A DNA stretch of 6,328 nucleotides from Clostridia bacterium (GTDB lineage: Bacteria; Bacillota; Clostridia; Christensenellales; CAG-1252): NCBI GenBank assembly GCA_017455385.1, contig JAFTBD010000157.1:1-6328 (forward strand). The letters are read 5' to 3'. Every line of letters starts with the position of its first letter. The first letter of the stretch is position 1. Under the pieces are notes generated by a model. The model made no database searches. It was not told the origin of the DNA and worked only from the letters and a program-made list of their open reading frames with translations. Made by a program: the position numbers and the translations under genes. This document shows, in pieces, positions 5,135 through 6,328 of the stretch.

Positions 5135-6328
5135 ATGACAGTTCTCCCCGAAGCGTACCTTCGTCGGATGCGCCGCCTCCTCGGCGACCGTTACGACGAC
5201 TATATCGCCACCTTCGACGAGCCGCCCTCTCGCGGTCTTCTCATCAATACAGTAAAGATACGAGAAGCGGACTTCGATGCCCTCTTCTCGCTCCCCATCG
5301 AGCCCATCCCCTACTTCTCCGCGGGAAGACGTCTCTTCTCGGAAGAGAAAGTGGGAGGGGATCCCTATCACGCGGCGGGGCTGTATTATATGCAAGACCC
5401 CGGGGCGATGAGCGCAGTCGCCGCGCTCCCTTCTGTCGGAGAGAGAGTCTTGGACGTCGCCGCCGCACCGGGCGGGAAGACCATCGCCGCCGCGCTACGC
5501 TCCAAAGACTCTTTCATCGTCGCGAACGAGATCACCTTTTCACGAGCGAAAATACTCCTCCAAAACGTAGAAAGACTGGGGCTGACGAACGTCGCGGTCA
5601 CTTCCCTCTCCCCGCGAGACCTCGGGCGGTACTGTCCCGAGACCTTCGACACCGTTATCGCCGATCTGCCTTGCAGCGGCGAAGGGATGTTCCGCAAGGA
5701 ACAAGCCGCGGTGGATGCCTGGAACGAGGGTATCAACGAGATGAACGCAGAACGGCAAAAAGAGATACTGAGCGCCGTCCTTCCCGCGCTGAAAAAAGGC
5801 GGCACCCTTCTCTATTCCACCTGCACGTACGCGACGGAGGAGGACGAAGACATCGTCGAATACCTGATACGCGAGCACGGTATGACCCTCGCGGATCCCG
5901 ATCCCGCCGTCATCCCGTACACCACGGGCGGCGCGAACGGGGACGCACGGATGCGCCGTTTCTATCCGCACGTTTCGGCGGGCGAAGGGCAGTTCTTCGC
6001 CGTCCTCCGCAAAGAGGGCGAGGCGCTCACCCATATAAAGAGCATCCCATCCAAAGTGACCGTCAACGAATTGCGCAAAATACGCGATTTCACCGACCGA
6101 TATACAGACGTGGATCTCCCCTCGATCGTGAAACAGGGCGAGAGCTATTACGCCACCCATCCCCTCTCCCGCACCGTCCCCGTACGTTACCTTTCGGAAG
6201 GCGTCCGCTTAGGGGAACTCAAGGGAGACAGGTTCATCCCGCACCACAACCTTTTTACGGCGTTCGGAGCCCAATTCAAGAACCGCGAAGACCTGCAAGC
6301 AAATGATCCCCGACTCGGGAAATATCTC
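5135..6328 (+). CDS. rsmF: RsmF-type RNA cytosine-5 methyltransferase (NOL1/NOP2/Sun family), C-terminus beyond the right edge
   Basis: The frame is open to the end of the window, giving 398 residues; homologues are usually about 430-480. Known chemistry: transfer of a methyl group from S-adenosylmethionine to carbon 5 of a cytosine in RNA, in E. coli C1407 of 16S rRNA. The exact target here is not shown by the sequence. The N-terminus LPEAYLRRMRRLLGDRYDDY (4-23) and GLLINTVKI (34-42) fit the family. The SAM-binding motif is DVAAAPGGKT (107-116). Motif IV, DLPCSGEGMFRK (177-188), has Cys180, which helps release product. Motif VI, YSTCTYATEEDE (227-238), has the nucleophile Cys230. From about 306 come the RsmF-type C-terminal domain and the start of the PUA-like end (GVRLGELKGDRFIP, 356-369). 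Motif IV has Leu where Ala or Val is usual. An in-frame TAG at 5123-5125 rules out an upstream start. Confidence 0.92.
   Translation, partial: MTVLPEAYLRRMRRLLGDRYDDYIATFDEPPSRGLLINTVKIREADFDALFSLPIEPIPYFSAGRRLFSEEKVGGDPYHAAGLYYMQDPGAMSAVAALPSVGERVLDVAAAPGGKTIAAALRSKDSFIVANEITFSRAKILLQNVERLGLTNVAVTSLSPRDLGRYCPETFDTVIADLPCSGEGMFRKEQAAVDAWNEGINEMNAERQKEILSAVLPALKKGGTLLYSTCTYATEEDEDIVEYLIREHGMTLADPDPAVIPYTTGGANGDARMRRFYPHVSAGEGQFFAVLRKEGEALTHIKSIPSKVTVNELRKIRDFTDRYTDVDLPSIVKQGESYYATHPLSRTVPVRYLSEGVRLGELKGDRFIPHHNLFTAFGAQFKNREDLQANDPRLGKYL

Noticed and set aside
4877..5395. 172-residue open frame on the minus strand spanning the divergent promoter region
   Set aside because: It is antisense to the RsmF-type gene and overlaps the 109-residue gene and both promoters; no recognisable domain.

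Overview
The window looks like chromosomal DNA from an anaerobic, moderately GC-rich Firmicutes (Clostridia-like) bacterium. This is inferred from the operon type, the strong AGGAGG Shine-Dalgarno sites, the sigma-70-type promoters and the style of the intergenic repeats. No single marker fixes the genus.

Layout. Positions 1-4054 are one tightly packed minus-strand operon. In transcription order it holds rpiB (ribose-5-phosphate isomerase B), the small coiled-coil stalk subunit of a V/A-type ATPase (H/NtpF type), subunit I (membrane stator, a-subunit), subunit K (rotor-ring proteolipid), subunit E (peripheral stalk) and the first 86 codons of subunit C (central-stalk adaptor), which runs off the left edge. 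Gaps are 1-2 nt or short overlaps (20 nt H/I, ATGA I/K). A near-consensus promoter (TTGACT-17-TATAAT) and a short 5'UTR hairpin precede rpiB. The order H-I-K-E-C matches the start of Enterococcus-type ntp operons (F-I-K-E-C), so the catalytic A, B and D genes probably lie to the left of the window. The K subunit keeps all the side chains I recall as Na+ ligands in Enterococcus hirae NtpK, which points to a Na+-coupled machine.

Positions 4055-4604 contain no convincing gene but are dense in repeats. They hold two blocks of the heptamer CGGAATN, a GTCATCCC...GAGATCC element resembling common intergenic palindromic repeats, a 33-nt direct repeat offset by exactly 50 nt, and a short array of hairpins. 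The hairpin stems differ in sequence from copy to copy but remain self-complementary, and they are separated by a constant CATCGT linker. This array is the most unusual structure in the window.

Positions 4605-4934 (minus) encode a 109-residue protein I do not recognise, with its own promoter. From 5135 to the right edge (plus) lies a divergently transcribed RsmF-type RNA cytosine-5 methyltransferase, lacking only its C-terminal end. Its likely promoter places the transcription start on or next to the ATG, so its mRNA may be leaderless.
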